The notes: generated by a model not told the origin, from the sequence alone. A stretch of 56,927 nucleotides of DNA from Deltaproteobacteria bacterium (GCA_018668695.1 JABJBS010000232.1:1-56927), one strand, 5' to 3'; positions 1 through 9,222 are shown, counted from the stretch's first letter. Translations and numbers: made by a program.

Positions 1-2917
1 CTGCGTTCGGATAGCTATCGCCGCACGCAGACACCGTGCAGTCAGCATTGCAGTCGAAAGAATCGCCCGCATCATCACAAGCCTCCACCCCAGCGCGTAT
101 GTAACCATCACCACAGGTAGCCGAGAGACAGATTCCGCCTGGGCCATCGGGGCAGTCATCGGTGATAATCCCATTGCCATCGTCGCAAGTTTCACCCGCC
201 GTATTGTTCGCAAGCCCATCGCCGCAAACAACTTCAGTGCAATCCTGATCGCACGTGGCGCTCTCCCCAGAATCATCACAGGCTTCAACACCCTCGCGAA
301 CAAAGCTGTCGCCGCAGACCGCAGGCACACATGTGCCACCATCACCATCGGGGCATGCATCGGTGTTTAATCCATTCCCATCATCGCAGCCTTCGCCCGC
401 CGCCGAGTTTTCATAGCCGTCACCGCAAACAACCGGCGTGCAGTCATTGTCGCAGAATTGAGTATCGGTACCCTCATCGCAAGTTTCACCCGATGTGGCA
501 TTCACATTGGAATCGCCGCAAACGGCAGTGGTGCAATCACTGTCGCAATCTGCAGCTTCGCCGCTGCCGTCGCAGTCTTCAACACCGGCAAGCGTAAAAC
601 CGTCGCCGCAGGTTGCACTCAAGCAAGTACCAGACGCTCCATCAGGACAACTGTCGGTGTTCACACCATTGCCATCGTCGCAGGTTTCACCCGCCGCTGA
701 GTTCTCGTAGCCGTCACCGCATTGTGCAAAAGAGCAATCGAAGTCGCATCCGGCGCTCTCTGCACCATCGTCACAGTCTTCGATGCCTGCGCGAACAAAA
801 CTATCACCGCAAGATGCAGGCACACATGTGCCACCATCACCATCGGGGCATGCATCGGTGTTTAATCCATTCCCATCATCGCAGCCTTCGCCCGCCGCCG
901 AGTTTTCATAACCGTCACCGCAAACAACCAGCGTGCAGTCGCTATCACAGGATTGAGTGTCGGCACCCGCATCGCAAGCTTCTCCCGATGTGGCATTCAC
1001 ATTGGAATCGCCGCAAACGGCAATGGTACAATCGGTGTCGCAATCTGCAGTTTCGCCGCTGCCGTCGCAGTCTTCAACACCGGCAAGCGTAAAACCATCC
1101 CCGCAGGTTGCACTTAAGCAAGTTCCAGCAGGTCCGTCGGGACAGGCATCACTTGTGGTGCTGTTGCCGTCGTCGCACGTTTCACCGGCAGTGTTATTCT
1201 CATAACCATCACCGCAAACAACAGACGAACAGTCCGAATCACAGGTCGCGCTTTCCCCAGAGTCGTCGCATTCCTCGGCCTGCGGAACCAAGCATTGGCA
1301 CTCCTTAAATGTGCCAACCAAGGGATCACCGAAGTTACCATTGCTGCAGTTGAAAGTCCCCGTGACACCCACCTGAGTCACCCAAGTATCATTCTTTCCG
1401 TATCGAACTGTACCTTCGCATGCGCACACTTGGTTCTCATCGGAACAAAATATCCAAGTATCTCCGTTCCCGCCGTGCACGAAACTATCCCCACAGGTTG
1501 CGGGCACACATGTGCCGCCATCACCGTCGGGACAAGCATCAGTATTCAAGCCATTGCCGTCGTCGCAACCTTCGCCGGCCACCGAGTTTTCATAACCGTC
1601 ACCACAAACAACCAACGTGCAGTCGCTATCACAGGATTGAGTCTCGGCACCCTCATCACAGGCTTCTCCCGCCGCGGCGTTCGAATAGCTATCGCCGCAC
1701 GCAGACACCGTGCAGTCGGCATTGCAGTCGAAAGAATCGCCCGCATCATCACAAACCTCCACCCCAGCGCGCATGTAACCATCACCACAGGTAGCCGAGA
1801 GACAGATTCCGCCTGGGCCATCGGGGCAGTCGTCGGTGATAATCCCATTGCCATCGTCGCAGGTTTCACCCGCAACTGTATTCAAATAGCCGTCGCCGCA
1901 TACACGCAGTGTGCAATCGCTGTTGCACGAGGCGCTATCGCCCGCATCATCGCAAGCTTCACCGAGACCCTCCTGCCAAATTCCATCACCGCAGAACTCC
2001 ACCACGCATTCACTGGAGCAACCATCACCCGACTCGGTATTGGAATCGTCACACTGCTCAACGCCCGGGAAATCATTTCCGTCGCCGCAGACATTAAATA
2101 ACCCTGGGCTAACACAGCCGTCGTTGCTTAAGAAGTTGCCATCATCGCACTCTTCGCAATTTTCAGTGAGCCCGTTTCCATATTCCTGAATGCCACCATC
2201 ATCTGCGACATAGACGAAGACCCCGGGGGAGTTAACATTCGTATCGGTAAGCAGCTTGCTGGAAAAATCACCGCCTCCGGAACCCGGCAACTCGATTTGC
2301 GTGGCGGCATTCTTAGTGTCAATACCGCCCTTAGCCCCAACATTAAACAATTCTAAAAACCGAAATTCGATGGCAATACACTCTCCGGAATCGGTAAGCT
2401 GACTTAAGTGCAATTGAAACGTATTGGGCTTATCGTGCTTCCTTGAATACCGTCCAAGATTCTCCCAGGTCACCATCAACTCGTGCGTATTCTGGTCAAA
2501 CCATTGGTAAACCCGGCTTGTTTGCTCAGTGTCGCCCTCGGGTGTTAAGTCGGCATCGTAAAAATAGGGCGCAATCATAAGCGGTTCAGTTACCTCGCCC
2601 GGAAACGAAGCATTCTGATATCCCAAGTTGCTTGCCCCGAACGAGACATTACCATTGGTGTTTATAAACAACTCCGTCTGCATGCCGTCGTAGAACGGCA
2701 TGCCATTGGCGGAGAAGATGGAGGTCAGGTCGATCCCATCGCTGCTGCAATCATCCATCTGATTGCTCGCAGGATTAGATGCGCGGCCACAAAAGCTGCC
2801 TCCAATGGTCCATAGGACCTCATCGCCATAACCACCGCCCGGGGCTTCACGTAAGTCAGCTGCATAGGTGGACTGGGAAACAATCAAGCCCAGTATGAAA
2901 ATCCACGGATGCCTCAC
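1..2917 (-). CDS. Secreted nidogen-like/DUF4215 cysteine-rich repeat protein (C-terminus outside window)
   Basis: This is a large exported protein, open to the left window edge with at least 972 codons visible. The GTG start at 2917 has an AAGGAG site six bases upstream and opens a signal peptide ([18 protein letters not shown]). Residues about 60-230 look like a nidogen-type domain, with an IAPYFYDAD segment and then VTWENLGRY and NTFQLHL. From about residue 255 there are around 20 Cys-rich half-units of the form CGDGYxNxxGExCDDGN alternating with GVExCDDxGxSxxCDxDCT, which is DUF4215 ('Myxococcus cysteine-rich repeat'). Such proteins are usually surface or extracellular; binding or adhesion is inferred. 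A different Cys-rich module interrupts the array at about residues 480-545. The C-terminal anchor is not visible. Confidence 0.9.
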   Translation of the reverse strand, partial: MRHPWIFILGLIVSQSTYAADLREAPGGGYGDEVLWTIGGSFCGRASNPASNQMDDCSSDGIDLTSIFSANGMPFYDGMQTELFINTNGNVSFGASNLGYQNASFPGEVTEPLMIAPYFYDADLTPEGDTEQTSRVYQWFDQNTHELMVTWENLGRYSRKHDKPNTFQLHLSQLTDSGECIAIEFRFLELFNVGAKGGIDTKNAATQIELPGSGGGDFSSKLLTDTNVNSPGVFVYVADDGGIQEYGNGLTENCEECDDGNFLSNDGCVSPGLFNVCGDGNDFPGVEQCDDSNTESGDGCSSECVVEFCGDGIWQEGLGEACDDAGDSASCNSDCTLRVCGDGYLNTVAGETCDDGNGIITDDCPDGPGGICLSATCGDGYMRAGVEVCDDAGDSFDCNADCTVSACGDSYSNAAAGEACDEGAETQSCDSDCTLVVCGDGYENSVAGEGCDDGNGLNTDACPDGDGGTCVPATCGDSFVHGGNGDTWIFCSDENQVCACEGTVRYGKNDTWVTQVGVTGTFNCSNGNFGDPLVGTFKECQCLVPQAEECDDSGESATCDSDCSSVVCGDGYENNTAGETCDDGNSTTSDACPDGPAGTCLSATCGDGFTLAGVEDCDGSGETADCDTDCTIAVCGDSNVNATSGEACDAGADTQSCDSDCTLVVCGDGYENSAAGEGCDDGNGLNTDACPDGDGGTCVPASCGDSFVRAGIEDCDDGAESAGCDFDCSFAQCGDGYENSAAGETCDDGNGVNTDSCPDGASGTCLSATCGDGFTLAGVEDCDGSGEAADCDSDCTTAVCGDSNVNATSGETCDEGTDTQFCDNDCTPVVCGDGYENSAAGEGCDDGNGLNTDACPDGDGGTCVPAVCGDSFVREGVEACDDSGESATCDQDCTEVVCGDGLANNTAGETCDDGNGIITDDCPDGPGGICLSATCGDGYIRAGVEACDDAGDSFDCNADCTVSACGDSYPNA
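3..195. repeat. Long internal direct repeat, copy A (partner 1677-1869)
   Basis: This block is nearly identical to 1677-1869, with only a few substitutions and a constant offset of 1674 bases (558 codons). It lies inside the DUF4215 array. The high nucleotide identity points to recent duplication or gene conversion of a multi-repeat segment, beyond protein-level similarity. Confidence 0.85.
321..415. repeat. Internal direct repeat with partner at 816-910
   Basis: About 95 bases starting gcaggcacacatgtgccacc are identical at 321 and 816, an offset of 495 bases (165 codons). Lower identity continues to about 610 and 1105. It is part of the DUF4215 coding array and marks a second duplication period, different from the 558-codon one. 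Confidence 0.85.
1677..1869. repeat. Long internal direct repeat, copy B (partner 3-195)
   Basis: This is the second copy of the 3-195 block, in the same reading frame of the DUF4215 protein. Differences are scattered single bases, for example tcagcattg against tcggcattg. Confidence 0.85.
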
Positions 2918-3146
2918 AACTCACTCCTTGAAATATCATAAGCCCAGAGAGTTCACAGCCGCTCTACGCTCACAGTAATAACGGTGCTCAACGTCAGTTA
3001 AGAAGCGGCTAAGACTCTACCGTTGGGCAAGAGCATAACATCATATTTAGAAGTTTTTGGGAATGCAGATGATGGCTAGAATGGCTGTTTTAAAAGGCAA
3101 ACTTTAAAAATAGACGTTACCAAATTACCGGCCCGAGGATAGGCGT

Positions 3147-3794
3147 CTAGCTACCAGCAACTGAGTAGCGTAGCAAAGGCACCAATACGGTATTTGTCCC
3201 CAAGATAGATGCCGATGGTGCTTCAACATAGCCCTGTGTAAGCCCACCACACGAGGAGCTGAAACCGGCAAGCTCAACTTGGTAAACAGCAGGTTCTTCG
3301 AAAATCCCAGAAACCAGAGAATGACCGGTGCCCGAATCGATTGGAGCCGATGCCCCCTTGCTCAGCGAGCAGACCTCTTCACTTAGTTCTTCGTCAGCAT
3401 AAACAACAACATCGGTAAACGCACCAAGTAAGCTGACCCGAGAGCCCGTGCAGGATAATTCAAAGGGAAGAAGGCTGATATCAGTACCCTCCACCTCAAC
3501 ATCAAAACGGTACGCACCATCTTCATCAAGGTAATACAGCTCTGCATCCAGCTCGTCGCCCCACTCACTTAAACTTGCTAAAATGAAACTATCACCAGAC
3601 TTAGCAGTGAAGAGACTGTCTCCCCAGAAATCAATCACCTCGTAGTCTTGAGTGAAAGTAGCGAGGCACGGCTCACGCTCCATTTGAGTGGTAGCCAATA
3701 GTTCAGCCTGGCTTAGGTTCTCGCCGCAACCTGTGCTTAGAAACGCTAGGCAACTTGCGAGAGAAAGAGAGAAGTTAAAGACACTTTTTTTCAT
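3147..3794 (-). CDS. Hypothetical lipoprotein
   Basis: A 215-residue protein with a lipoprotein signal: a KK n-region, a hydrophobic stretch and the lipobox LSTGC with lipidated Cys23. AGGAG lies seven bases upstream of the ATG, so the start is firm. The mature part is acidic and has paired Cys residues (CxATF, LSCTG, EEVCS, SSSCGG), which suggests disulfides in an envelope protein. I recognise no family. It is a single gene, with the giant repeat-protein gene downstream on the same strand. Confidence 0.8.
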   Translation of the reverse strand: MKKSVFNFSLSLASCLAFLSTGCGENLSQAELLATTQMEREPCLATFTQDYEVIDFWGDSLFTAKSGDSFILASLSEWGDELDAELYYLDEDGAYRFDVEVEGTDISLLPFELSCTGSRVSLLGAFTDVVVYADEELSEEVCSLSKGASAPIDSGTGHSLVSGIFEEPAVYQVELAGFSSSCGGLTQGYVEAPSASILGTNTVLVPLLRYSVAGS

Positions 3795-3875
3795 TGAAAT
3801 TCTCCTGAAATAAGTTGAGCAGCTACAAGGTAACGATGAACTGCCACCGATTATTCACCTATAGGACCAATATTT

Positions 3876-4340
3876 TTAGCCGTTTAAAGTGTTTTGTAAA
3901 TTATCGATATACTGTTTGATCTCGCCCCGCAGTGCCTTGTCGGCATACGGCGCCACTGCCGAGCGCATTAACCTCGGCGCAGGTACTGTGAGTACCGCCT
4001 TAGTCTCGAATGATACGCGCGTCCCTGCTTCTATCGCCTCGAGTCGCCACGAGCCAGAGAAGACAGCGTTGCCTACGCCTTCAACTGGCGTCCAGCTTAC
4101 CATCGCGTCCTCGGAGTTGCTCGTGTAGTGGCAAGCGTATCTTACAGCATGCTCAAAGCCTCGAGGGCCTTTGCTCTTCATAACCCACTCAAATACGTCA
4201 TTTCCCTGGTCGATGAGTTCGACCACATCCGGAAAATGACCTACAGAACGTGGCACATCGGAAAGCAAGCTAAACGCCTCGGACCTATTGGCTCTCACCT
4301 CAAACACGTGGTCCACGACAATTTCTACCTCAACAGCCAT
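3876..4340 (-). CDS. SRPBCC (START-like/polyketide cyclase) family protein
   Basis: A 154-residue helix-grip protein. The start MAVEVEIVVDHVF is chosen because GGAGAGG sits 6-7 bases upstream; a longer in-frame reading from 4424 lacks such a site. Visible hallmarks are the opening beta strand and helix (FEVRANRSEAFSLLSDVPRSVGHFPDV), the strand FEWVMKSKGPRGFEHAV, and the long C-terminal helix APYADKALRGEIKQYIDNLQ. SRPBCC proteins bind hydrophobic ligands in a deep cavity. The ligand cannot be told here. Two other START/SRPBCC-like genes occur in the window, near 31.4 kb and 42.6 kb. Confidence 0.8.
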   Translation of the reverse strand: MAVEVEIVVDHVFEVRANRSEAFSLLSDVPRSVGHFPDVVELIDQGNDVFEWVMKSKGPRGFEHAVRYACHYTSNSEDAMVSWTPVEGVGNAVFSGSWRLEAIEAGTRVSFETKAVLTVPAPRLMRSAVAPYADKALRGEIKQYIDNLQNTLNG

Positions 4341-4580
4341 ATCCAACCTCTCCCATTCTTTTGCGTCTGGAAAACCTAACAAGGATAAGACGATAACAAA
4401 ACTGATTTTGCCTGAATTCAACACGCAATAAGTGAAGGCTGCCCAATCATATCTCGCAACATACTTAAAGAGCTTAAGCCCTTAACCCAAGCCAAAGCGA
4501 AACCGAAAGCGATGCCCTTTTGGATTTAGAAACGAAGATGCGAAGCAATTATTTAGGCTGTTCCGGTCCGAATAGATAAC

Positions 4581-5837
4581 TCAATGAACCGTTAGCTGGA
4601 CCAGTTTATCAAGGCTCACTGGACCCGTTTCGTCCGGGCTATCCAATGGCTCTACCGCGATATCAAAAAGGCCGTGGTCAAACGGTGTTCCCTTCGCAAG
4701 CTGTCTGGGAATAAGGCGTTCGCGCTTACCTTCCTTGGCCAAAGCACGGGCACGGTAATGACAGTATGGATTGTTTCCCGGGCGTCCGAAAAGAGCATGG
4801 CTGGTAAAAGAACAGCCGCCCAAGCACACTTCAGCAAATGGGCATTTTTTACAAAAGCCCCAAAGGTTATCTACTCCGCGTACACGTGTGAAGGCCAGCT
4901 GCTCGGAAGACTCCCAGATTGAGCGAATCGTTTGTGCTCGAAGATTCCCGCCCACATAATGACTGGTCTGCAATGACGGGCAGCCTTTCACTGCGCCATC
5001 GGACTCGATGCCCATCACATACCGCCCAGCCTGGCAGCCCCTAAAATGGTCGCCAGCATTTTTACTTTGAGACCTAAGAAGTGCTTCCTCCGGGCCATAA
5101 TATCCAAGATTATTTCCGGGCATAATCAAAAGGCCCTCGGTTAAACCTTTTTCCTTAAGGGTTGCAACTCTCGGGAGAAAATCGAGAAGATCCCAGGGCT
5201 GAAAGAGCATCTGAGGACGGTCCGCTGCACGGCCGAGAGCGGAAGTGATTTGAATTTGCCAAGACTTCACCCCATGTGCCTTGAGGTGCTCAAAGAGCGG
5301 CTCGAGTTCGTGCTGGTTGAGACGATTGAAATTGGTGTTTGCTGAAATGTCTATTCCAGCTTCGCGTAAATTGCTCAAAGCCAAAGAGGTATGCTCAAAA
5401 CTTCCCTGCCGATTACGCATACGGTCATGAGTCCTTCGCATGCCATCAACGCTAACAGATGTACGGCGAAGGCCAGCCTGGGCCATTTTATGAGCCAACT
5501 CAATGGTAATACCCATTCCGCCGGTGGTCATCACAGGAGTAATGCCTGCCTTTGACAGAGCTGCAATGATATCTAAAAATCCCTCATGCAAATAAGCTTC
5601 ACCTCCAATGAGGACAACCTCATGCGCGCCCATTTCCTCAAGTTCGGTAACCACCTGCAGTGCTTCTTCAACACTGAGTTCATCAGGGCGTGCCTTCACC
5701 GCTCTTGAACCACAGTGATGGCAAGCGTGATCACAGCGAAGAGTGAGTTCCCACACCACATAGGCTGGGTGGAAACTCTCGCTTATGACATTAAGTCTTC
5801 TGCGGGCAGCTTCGCGCCGCCCAGCATCATTGGTCAT
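4581..5837 (-). CDS. Radical SAM/SPASM-domain enzyme
   Basis: A 418-residue radical SAM enzyme. The start at 5837 is used because its ATG overlaps the TGA of the upstream gene (ATGA), implying translational coupling. The [4Fe-4S] motif CDHACHHC gives Cys35, Cys39 and Cys42. It is followed by the GGEAYLHE SAM-binding segment and a TIM-barrel-like core. The C-terminus carries a Cys-rich SPASM-type region (GCQAGRYVMGIESDG, GCPSL, FCKKCPFAEVCLGGC, PYCHYRA) that would hold auxiliary Fe-S clusters. SPASM enzymes commonly modify peptides or proteins, as in RiPP maturation and sulfatase maturation. The coupled small lipoprotein is the natural candidate substrate, but this is inference. Confidence 0.9.
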   Translation of the reverse strand: MTNDAGRREAARRRLNVISESFHPAYVVWELTLRCDHACHHCGSRAVKARPDELSVEEALQVVTELEEMGAHEVVLIGGEAYLHEGFLDIIAALSKAGITPVMTTGGMGITIELAHKMAQAGLRRTSVSVDGMRRTHDRMRNRQGSFEHTSLALSNLREAGIDISANTNFNRLNQHELEPLFEHLKAHGVKSWQIQITSALGRAADRPQMLFQPWDLLDFLPRVATLKEKGLTEGLLIMPGNNLGYYGPEEALLRSQSKNAGDHFRGCQAGRYVMGIESDGAVKGCPSLQTSHYVGGNLRAQTIRSIWESSEQLAFTRVRGVDNLWGFCKKCPFAEVCLGGCSFTSHALFGRPGNNPYCHYRARALAKEGKRERLIPRQLAKGTPFDHGLFDIAVEPLDSPDETGPVSLDKLVQLTVH

Positions 5838-6208
5838 GGGCTTGCTTGAGGTCCCGCAGCGGTTCCGTCGCAATCTTGATCAACTTCATCGCCAGGCACA
5901 TCATAAGCCCAAGGGTTAACGTTCTCATCAGTATCGTCGCAATCCAATTCGCAAAAACCATCGCCATCGTAATCAACGGATCCTGCATGTTGGCAGCTAT
6001 CGTCATTATAATAACCGGGATTGGCGACCGGTGAACCGTAGCAAGCAGACAAAGTCATTGCGACGGCACTGCCAGCAACAAGTGTCACAAAAGTTTTCAT
6101 AGCACGCGGAGCAAATTGAAACTTGGCGACCCTGTCGCAATTTGGACATTGAAACTTTAAGGACGGAATAAAGCCATCGCAGTGATGGCAACGCTTCATA
6201 GAAAACAT
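5834..6208 (-). CDS. Small zinc-ribbon / lipobox / MopE-like acidic protein
   Basis: A 124-residue protein of unusual build. Residues 7-24 form a CxxC-x10-CxxC zinc ribbon (Cys7, 10, 21, 24). Residues 37-56 are a hydrophobic segment ending in the lipobox-like LSAC with Cys56. The rest is acidic with Ca- or metal-binding MopE-type motifs (DYDGDGFCELDCDDTDEN and DEVDQDCDGT). The GGGAG site five bases before the 6208 start supports including the zinc ribbon; the internal Met37 start has no such site. Its TGA overlaps the ATG of the radical SAM gene. It may be a membrane-anchored protein with a cytosolic zinc ribbon, and possibly the enzyme's substrate. Confidence 0.8.
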   Translation of the reverse strand: MFSMKRCHHCDGFIPSLKFQCPNCDRVAKFQFAPRAMKTFVTLVAGSAVAMTLSACYGSPVANPGYYNDDSCQHAGSVDYDGDGFCELDCDDTDENVNPWAYDVPGDEVDQDCDGTAAGPQASP

Positions 6209-6425
6209 GTCTTCTCCCTAAGCCAGAACGCAATCTTCGACCAACTTACATGCTTTCAGTTTAACCACTCATGGGGGTTCTCACAACGAATGGTTAATGA
6301 ACTGAATGTCGGCCAATTGACTACCCTGCTCACTACGGCTTCTCGTGCCCACCGAAAGTCGAGTTATCTAAACAAGATACAGCCAATAGGTTCGTACTAA
6401 TAAAAGCAGTCGTGAAGTTCCGGTT

Positions 6426-6974
6426 CTAAAACCGAGAGCCCGGTTTTTTAAGAAACTCCAGCTCTTCCGCGGTAGATGTCCGGCCCAAATCAAGATTACG
6501 GTGTGGGTACCGACCAAATCGATCAATAATTTCGTGGTGCCTCAAGGCATATTCGTGAACACGCGCATCCGTATGCTCTTTAAACAAGGGCAGCGAGGCC
6601 TCCTGAACCCCTAAATCCTCGCTGTGCATCATCGGTATAAGCATGAAGTGACGAAAACCTGCATCGGGATGATTAAGATAACCGCGCTCGCGACACAGAT
6701 CCGAGACGGACAAAGCCATGACATCGCCTGCGAACGACTTGGCTGTCCCCCGAAAAACGTTACGAGTAAACTGGTCCAACACCAGAATAAGTGCCACGCA
6801 CCCCTCTCGGCCCTGTGCCCAATCACCAAGTAAACCCGCCAACGCCAACTCAATGAGCTCGCCGAAGCGGTCTCGTATCGTCTTGTCGAAGACCTCGTCT
6901 TTTTTAAACCATTGCTGAGGGCTGCTTTCCTCAAACCAGAACTTAAGGACATCCTCGTGAGTCGGTAACGTCAT
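6426..6974 (-). CDS. DUF924 family protein
   Basis: A 182-residue protein matching DUF924 throughout: EDVLKFWFEES, QQWFKKDEVFDKTIRDRFG, the diagnostic LVLDQFTRNVFRGT, FRHFMLIPMMHSEDL and FGRYPHRN. GGAAGGGA about six bases before 6974 fixes the start; the upstream in-frame extension to 7055 is not family-like. DUF924 proteins are all-helical and TPR-like, with no firm function. It is a single gene on the minus strand. Confidence 0.9.
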   Translation of the reverse strand: MTLPTHEDVLKFWFEESSPQQWFKKDEVFDKTIRDRFGELIELALAGLLGDWAQGREGCVALILVLDQFTRNVFRGTAKSFAGDVMALSVSDLCRERGYLNHPDAGFRHFMLIPMMHSEDLGVQEASLPLFKEHTDARVHEYALRHHEIIDRFGRYPHRNLDLGRTSTAEELEFLKKPGSRF

Positions 6975-7104
6975 TCTGAATCCCTTCCCACATCGTATAG
7001 CCGGTAACCAGAACCGAATGTATACCGACTGTTGCCACTTAAACTCAACCTCCAAGCCTCGGTCGCTCGGTATTACAAAGGTTTCATTTGATTCTGGTAT
7101 GGTC

Positions 7105-7133
7105 TTGCAACCCGCCGGGACTATATTTAGTAT
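7105..7133 (+). promoter_or_regulatory. Candidate sigma70-like promoter
   Basis: TTGCAA (7105-7110) and TAGTAT (7128-7133) are separated by 17 bases. Each box matches four of the six consensus positions. A start of transcription near 7140 would place the 7159-7201 hairpin at the very 5' end of the transcript leading to the gene at 7461. Confidence 0.4.
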
Positions 7134-7158
7134 AACGAGGTGTTATTGGATTTTGAAC

Positions 7159-7201
7159 AAGGCCCTAGAGCGCTCTTAGCACTCTAGGCTGGAAGCCTTT
7201 T
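7159..7201 (+). other. Long stem-loop in leader region
   Basis: The inner stem is CCTAGAGCGC (7164-7173) paired with GCACTCTAGG (7179-7188), with one mismatch and a TCTTA loop. An outer stem pairs AAGGC (7159-7163) with GCCTT (7195-7199) across a six-base bulge, and T follows through 7201. It could be an attenuator, a weak terminator of a short RNA, or a 5' stabilising hairpin. It is not at the 3' end of any gene. Confidence 0.45.
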
Positions 7202-7460
7202 AAACTACTGCCACAATTGACCTTTTTCAGAACCCATCCACTACTCCACCGAGTCGTGCCCCTCATGAACCTCTACTGATGCACCAAGCCGTTACGAAAC
7301 AGAGAGACCGACCGTCGGCGAAATCCTTAGAATTGGGAAAGCTAAGCTCTACATTCCCAGAGATAGCCGAAGCACGCTCGCAATTCGGTGCCATCAACGG
7401 TATGAACTTGCACCAAACGAGCGCGATTCATCGCCTAATTATTTACAGAGGTAATACGTT

Positions 7461-8549
7461 ATGAAGCACACATTCTATCTAGCACTGACATTGATTATTG
7501 GGCTTTCTTGCTGGGCTTGTACCAGCTCTGATGTTGACTCCGATCCCTCGAATGAGGCGGGTGATACAAACGGCGCCACACCCGATGATTCCGATACCGA
7601 AGACACCTGTGCCAGCGGCGTACTAGATGCTTGTGGCGTATGTGATGGTGACGACTCAACGTGTGCCGGATGTGATGGCGTTGCAAACAGCGGCCTTGTA
7701 AATGACGAGTGCGGGGAATGTGGCGGTGATAACTCGACCTGCGCTGGCTGCGATGGCGTTGCAAACAGTGGAGCCGTCGAAGATGCGTGCGGCGTCTGCG
7801 AAGGTGACGGCAGCACCTGCCCGCCAATGACCGACGCATCGGTTTTGATTGGCCAGCCTTTCCTAGTAAATTTAATCGACGCAACTTGGGTTCAACCTGC
7901 TGGTATCGGCTCGATGATCGGTACACAACTCCAAGGGCTTGGCCTAGTGATGGTTGCACTAGAAGAATCTGATCTAGACAGTGGCATCATGCACGCGGCG
8001 GTCCTGAGCACCGAACTTGTTCCTGCAGAAGAAGGTGACGAAGATGCAGAGCCTGCGATGACTCAAGACTTGTGCGTACCAACTCCCCTTGTAACCGCTG
8101 GCGAAGACCAAGCGATTGGAACTGAAGATGATATCGGCGGGACTTGGACCGACCCATCAATCGACATCGGCCCCACGAATCTTACGGTTTTTGCTCAGGG
8201 CCAGACAGTGACAGCTACCGGCGTGGAAATGAGTGGCGTATTCTCCGATGATGGGACGCGTCTTACCAACGGCCGTGTCGTTGGTAAAATTGACCTCCGC
8301 TCTATAGCTGCCGGAATGGGAACAACCCCTGAAGGCGCGTGCCAAACGGTTCGAGCCGTTGGCATTGTTTGCGAAGAGTGTGGTGAGGCCAACCCGGGCG
8401 TATATTGCATAGGCGCAGTCATCGAAGACGTTACCTCCGAAGCACTCAGTAATTTTGAGCCTACCATTCGGACATGCGACGACATCGTCGCTGACGAAGC
8501 ATGCGCGGAAACTATTCCCTCCATCTGCACTCAACCAGAGACACTCTAA
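7461..8549 (+). CDS. Secreted lipoprotein with CGxCxGDxSTC repeats
   Basis: A 362-residue lipoprotein. The signal peptide ends in SCWAC, with Cys20 the likely lipidated residue. Residues about 50-125 hold three tandem Cys-rich units of the form ACGVCDGDDSTCAGCDGVANSG. Units like this (C-G-x-C-x-G-D-x-S-T-C) recur in secreted proteins of myxobacteria and planctomycetes. The remaining 235 residues form an acidic globular domain with paired Cys near the C-terminus, which I do not recognise. A GAGG site lies upstream of the ATG. A strong hairpin terminator follows at 8598. Confidence 0.85.
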   Translation: MKHTFYLALTLIIGLSCWACTSSDVDSDPSNEAGDTNGATPDDSDTEDTCASGVLDACGVCDGDDSTCAGCDGVANSGLVNDECGECGGDNSTCAGCDGVANSGAVEDACGVCEGDGSTCPPMTDASVLIGQPFLVNLIDATWVQPAGIGSMIGTQLQGLGLVMVALEESDLDSGIMHAAVLSTELVPAEEGDEDAEPAMTQDLCVPTPLVTAGEDQAIGTEDDIGGTWTDPSIDIGPTNLTVFAQGQTVTATGVEMSGVFSDDGTRLTNGRVVGKIDLRSIAAGMGTTPEGACQTVRAVGIVCEECGEANPGVYCIGAVIEDVTSEALSNFEPTIRTCDDIVADEACAETIPSICTQPETL

Positions 8550-8597
8550 ACTTCGACTTAATCAGTCAATGTATGCAATGGATAAGTCCATAATCAG

Positions 8598-8625
8598 CTC
8601 GCCTGGCAGCAGGCGAGTTCTTCTT
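8598..8625 (+). terminator. Rho-independent terminator
   Basis: A perfect 8-bp stem CTCGCCTG/CAGGCGAG with a GCAG tetraloop is followed directly by TTCTTCTT. It lies 49 bases after the stop of the Cys-repeat lipoprotein and upstream of the next lipoprotein, so the two are probably separate or partly read-through units. Confidence 0.8.
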
Positions 8626-8655
8626 CACATTCAGTAATCAGGAAACGGAATCAGT

Positions 8656-9168
8656 ATGAAAATGAACTCAAATATTTTTGTTACGGCAATTGCTCTATGT
8701 CTAATTGGATGCGGTGGCGACGAGAGTAGCGATGACGGCCTCACTCTTCAGGAAACGACTTATAACCTAACAAGCCAAAGTCTGTATGCGGGTGAAACAT
8801 GTACGGGCGAATCGGAAGACTTAGCCCTGAACAACAGAACCTTGTCTATCAGCTTCGATGCGGATGGAACCTTTACCTACGGTTACTCTGATTGTGATGC
8901 AGAGTCTTCTGAATCGCTCTCGTCTGAAGCGGACTGCACCGCCGCGGAAGGCCAATGGGATTCGGGTACTTTAACGGGAGAATACTCTGTAAGTGAAAGC
9001 ACCGTAACAATGACTCTTGAAGGGGAGCCGCAAGCATTTGAATGTGAGATTATCAGCAACAGCTCAATTAAATGCACCGGCGGCCAAAGCTCAGTAGCTA
9101 CAAACGACGACGGAACTCCTGGCGAGGAAACATTTCGCTGTATCGATATAATCCTCGAAGCGGCTTAA
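8656..9168 (+). CDS. Small hypothetical lipoprotein
   Basis: A 170-residue lipoprotein: MKMNSNIFVTAIALCLIGC gives lipobox LIGC and Cys19. The mature part is acidic and Ser-rich with about six Cys, and has alternating strands (TLSISFDADGTFTYGYSDC, GTLTGEYSVSESTVTMTLEG) that read like a lipocalin- or META-type beta barrel. That fold is a guess. An AGGA-rich site precedes the ATG. No family is recognised. Confidence 0.75.
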   Translation: MKMNSNIFVTAIALCLIGCGGDESSDDGLTLQETTYNLTSQSLYAGETCTGESEDLALNNRTLSISFDADGTFTYGYSDCDAESSESLSSEADCTAAEGQWDSGTLTGEYSVSESTVTMTLEGEPQAFECEIISNSSIKCTGGQSSVATNDDGTPGEETFRCIDIILEAA

Positions 9169-9186
9169 ACCAATTTGCAGAGATGA

Positions 9187-9222
9187 CGACCAAGTCGGCT
9201 AGCTTCGGCAACGCCTTGGTCG
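9187..9222. terminator. Possible bidirectional terminator hairpin
   Basis: CGACCAAG (9187-9194) pairs with CTTGGTCG (9215-9222) over a 20-base loop. It lies between the ends of two convergent genes (stops at 9168 and 9257). No T-run follows on either strand, so it may only protect 3' ends. Confidence 0.35.

Larger units (their letters stand above)
6975..7460. other. Intergenic region between divergent genes (promoter and hairpin, no gene)
   Basis: This stretch of 486 bases separates the DUF924 gene from the Cys-repeat lipoprotein. It holds a sigma70-like promoter (7105-7133), a long hairpin (7159-7201) and then about 260 bases of apparent leader. The short open frame at 7279-7464 has no recognisable protein and no clear ribosome site, so I do not call it. 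Confidence 0.6.

Noticed and set aside
331-1308. Several plus-strand open frames with His/Arg-rich or Ala/Ser-rich translations
   Set aside because: They are antisense shadows of the DUF4215 gene; their repetition mirrors its Cys-rich repeats and they lack ribosome sites.
1295-2101. 268-residue plus-strand open frame rich in Ala/Ile/Thr
   Set aside because: It lies entirely antisense to the DUF4215 array and its periodicity is that of the repeat units on the other strand.
1-2300. Tandem repeats considered as a CRISPR array
   Set aside because: They are coding repeats of variable sequence in one reading frame, not short identical repeats with unique spacers.
7475-7959. Minus-strand open frames opposite the Cys-repeat lipoprotein
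   Set aside because: They mirror the Cys repeats in another frame (Ser/Pro/His-rich) and no ribosome site is seen.
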